Below, in pieces: positions 3,921 to 5,683 of a stretch of 5,683 nt of DNA. The translations under genes were made by a program, and so were the position numbers. Within the stretch, counting starts at the first letter, position 1, and each line of letters opens with the position of its first letter. The notes below the pieces were generated by a model. The model was not told where the DNA came from. It made no database searches and saw only the letters and a program-made list of their open reading frames with translations. The DNA comes from Deltaproteobacteria bacterium (GTDB taxonomy: Bacteria > Desulfobacterota_D > UBA1144 > Nemesobacterales > N074bin48). The DNA is taken from positions 1 to 5,683 of the forward strand of contig SMWS01000150.1 in NCBI GenBank assembly GCA_004356685.1. Reading direction: 5' to 3'.

Positions 3921-5683
3921 ATGATAATAAGGCATGGGGTACCACATAAATTTGAGGAAATAAGCAGTATATTTTTCGACAACAATCCCACATCTATGTG
4001 GATATATGACCTTGAAACTCTATGTTTCCTTGCTGTAAACAATGCTGCAATTCACAGCTACGGATACTCTCGGAAAGAATTCCTTGAAATGACTCTTAAA
4101 GACATTCGACCATCCAAAGATATTCCGAGACTTAACGACAATATATCAAACGTAACTGAGGGACTAGATGTAGCGGGTAATTGGAAGCACAAAAAGAAGG
4201 ATGGGAGTATCCTCGATGTAGAAATTATCTCTCACACAATTAACTTCGCAGGAAGGGATGCCGAGATGGTACTTGCACATGACATCACCAAGCGCAAACA
4301 GGTTGAAGATGAACTCAGGACACTGAATCGTATAACTCAGGCGGTGAACCAATCCCATAACCTTAAGGATATATACAAAATTGCATTAGATAGTGTTATT
4401 GAACCTGAATATGTAGACATAGCCGGCATTTATCTGGTAGATGAAGCTAAGAAAGAAGCGGTGCTTGTGGACTACAGAAATTATCCCAAAGATTATATCA
4501 ATAAAGCCGCAAAAATACCTTACCCAAAAGGTGTAACCTGGAAAGTTATAAATTCCGGTAACATTTGTAACATTACAAATGCTAATGATGAACCTGATAT
4601 GGGTAGTGCAGGCAGGGCACTTGGATTTCGGAGTTTGTTGGGAATACCAATAGCTATTGAAGATAAAACGATAGGAGTATTTTGGATAGCATCCTATAAG
4701 GAATACAAATTTAGCGAAACACAAGTGCATTTACTTACTTCAATCGGAATGCAGATTGCGGCAGCAATAGCTAGGGCAAACTTATATAGTGAATTATCCA
4801 AAAAGAACAGATATGAAGAAATCGTTAGTAGTATAGCTAGAAGTGTCCACCAATCTATCAATCTCCAAGAAGTCTTTGAAAATGCCGTGGAGGCAATGAT
4901 TAAAAAGATAGACATCGTAAAACATGTGGCAATACATATGGCCGAAGATGATATAGCAGTAATGGTGGCACACCGAGGTCACCCTAAATGGTTTGCAGAG
5001 CGTGTGAAGATAATTCCATATCCCAAAGGATTTACATGGGCCACTATTATTGAAGGAAAACCAAAATATTGTCCAGATGTGGATAAGGACAAGAATATTG
5101 GTCCTGCCGGGAAAAAAGTAGGAATAAAGTGTTATTTATCAGTACCTTTAAAAATAGAGGATAAAACTGTCGGCTGTATAAACATAACCTCACCTAAAAA
5201 AAATGCTTTCGATGAAGAAGAAATCAAACTTCTGGAAATTGTAGCAAGTCAAATTGAAACAGCAATAAACAATGCCCAGCAGGCAGAAGCTCTTAGGGAA
5301 TCGGAAGAACGTTATCGTATCTTATTTGATCAATCTCCTGTTGGAGTGTGTATTATTGATAAAAACCTTAAGATAACCCATTGCAACGAAAAAATGGTTC
5401 AAATATATCAATCTTCCTACGAAAAAATCATTGGACTGGATTTGACTAAATTAAAGGATAAGAGCTTTATTCCTTCAATAGAGAATGCCCTTGAAGGACA
5501 TATTAGCGATCACGAAGCTCTGTATGAAGCTACTACCAGCAAAGCGAAAATCTGGGAGAAAGTTCGATTTGTACCTTTAAAAAACCCCGATGGAAACGTT
5601 TTCGGAGTCATGGAAGTTTTGGAGGACATCACGGAGCGGAAGAACACCGAGGAGAAGATAAAGTCATCGCTTAGAGAAAAAGA
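3921..5683 (+). CDS. PAS-GAF-GAF-PAS sensor protein, probable histidine kinase N-terminus (3' end outside window)
   Basis: The frame is open from a stop at 3909 to the right edge: 587 complete codons from the ATG at 3921 and two bases of the next. That ATG is the only usable start before the first PAS domain; it has no Shine-Dalgarno. PAS1 (about 10-125) has the 'F.NNP..MWIYD' opening, N40-N-A-A-I-H-S-Y-G-Y-S, D94-G-S and a D121-I-T-K-R-K exit. GAF1 (about 146-290) and GAF2 (about 312-450) share P-Y-P-K-G-x-T-W (200-207, 366-373) and I-E-D-K-T-[IV]-G (246-252, 412-418). PAS2 (about 458-572) opens with S461-E-E-R-Y-R-I-L-F-D-Q-S-P and closes with D569-I-T-E-R-K. No transmembrane segment is present, so it is a soluble cytoplasmic sensor. 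The last residues, K581-S-S-L-R-E-K, resemble the linker that often precedes a HisKA_2-type H-box, so a histidine kinase output is inferred; a diguanylate cyclase is possible. The ligands are unknown. Confidence 0.9.
   Translation, partial: MIIRHGVPHKFEEISSIFFDNNPTSMWIYDLETLCFLAVNNAAIHSYGYSRKEFLEMTLKDIRPSKDIPRLNDNISNVTEGLDVAGNWKHKKKDGSILDVEIISHTINFAGRDAEMVLAHDITKRKQVEDELRTLNRITQAVNQSHNLKDIYKIALDSVIEPEYVDIAGIYLVDEAKKEAVLVDYRNYPKDYINKAAKIPYPKGVTWKVINSGNICNITNANDEPDMGSAGRALGFRSLLGIPIAIEDKTIGVFWIASYKEYKFSETQVHLLTSIGMQIAAAIARANLYSELSKKNRYEEIVSSIARSVHQSINLQEVFENAVEAMIKKIDIVKHVAIHMAEDDIAVMVAHRGHPKWFAERVKIIPYPKGFTWATIIEGKPKYCPDVDKDKNIGPAGKKVGIKCYLSVPLKIEDKTVGCINITSPKKNAFDEEEIKLLEIVASQIETAINNAQQAEALRESEERYRILFDQSPVGVCIIDKNLKITHCNEKMVQIYQSSYEKIIGLDLTKLKDKSFIPSIENALEGHISDHEALYEATTSKAKIWEKVRFVPLKNPDGNVFGVMEVLEDITERKNTEEKIKSSLREK

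Noticed and set aside
4164..4982. Several minus-strand open frames (62-114 codons) within the sensor gene
   Set aside because: They are antisense to the continuous PAS-GAF-GAF-PAS frame, which has clear domain motifs throughout.

Overview
The window is AT-rich and compactly coded. It looks like a chromosomal piece from a Gram-negative bacterium: it encodes a lipobox lipoprotein, a secreted DUF4124-like protein and an inner-membrane-anchored periplasmic CusF-like protein. Codon use leans to A/T third positions. The PAS/GAF sensor style is common in deltaproteobacterial, Nitrospirae-like and candidate-phylum genomes, but I cannot fix the taxon from the sequence. There is no sign of phage, integrase, CRISPR, rRNA or tRNA.

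Left part (1-1480, + strand): the C-terminal end of a membrane protein (2-109); a secreted protein ending in a DUF4124-like motif (213-713); and a SYLF-domain lipoprotein (908-1480). The last two are separated by about 190 bp and each has its own candidate promoter, so they are probably independent envelope genes.

Middle (1496-2817, - strand): endonuclease IV (nfo), with all nine expected metal ligands, is followed 23 bp downstream by a CusF-like copper-binding-type protein with a His-rich linker. The two are probably co-transcribed and run convergently into the SYLF gene, with only 15 bp between the stop codons.

Centre right (2818-3457): a 136-bp divergent intergenic region separates nfo from a MerR-type regulator. 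It holds a good sigma-70-like promoter for nfo (CTTACA-17-TATAAT). A 24-bp imperfect inverted repeat covers its -35 box, which makes the MerR protein a candidate regulator of nfo and the CusF-like gene, or of itself.

Right part (3458-5683): a 463-bp AT-rich spacer contains what may be a decayed minus-strand gene remnant. After it comes a long open frame from 3921 that runs off the window: PAS-GAF-GAF-PAS, ending in a coiled linker of the type that usually precedes a histidine kinase or another signalling output domain. Its two GAF domains look like a gap-free internal duplication.

I see no clear new multi-gene system. The items most worth a second look are the regulator/repeat/nfo/CusF-like arrangement, the CusF-like domain with an apparent His-to-Gln change, the tandem GAF duplication, and the remnant in the spacer.
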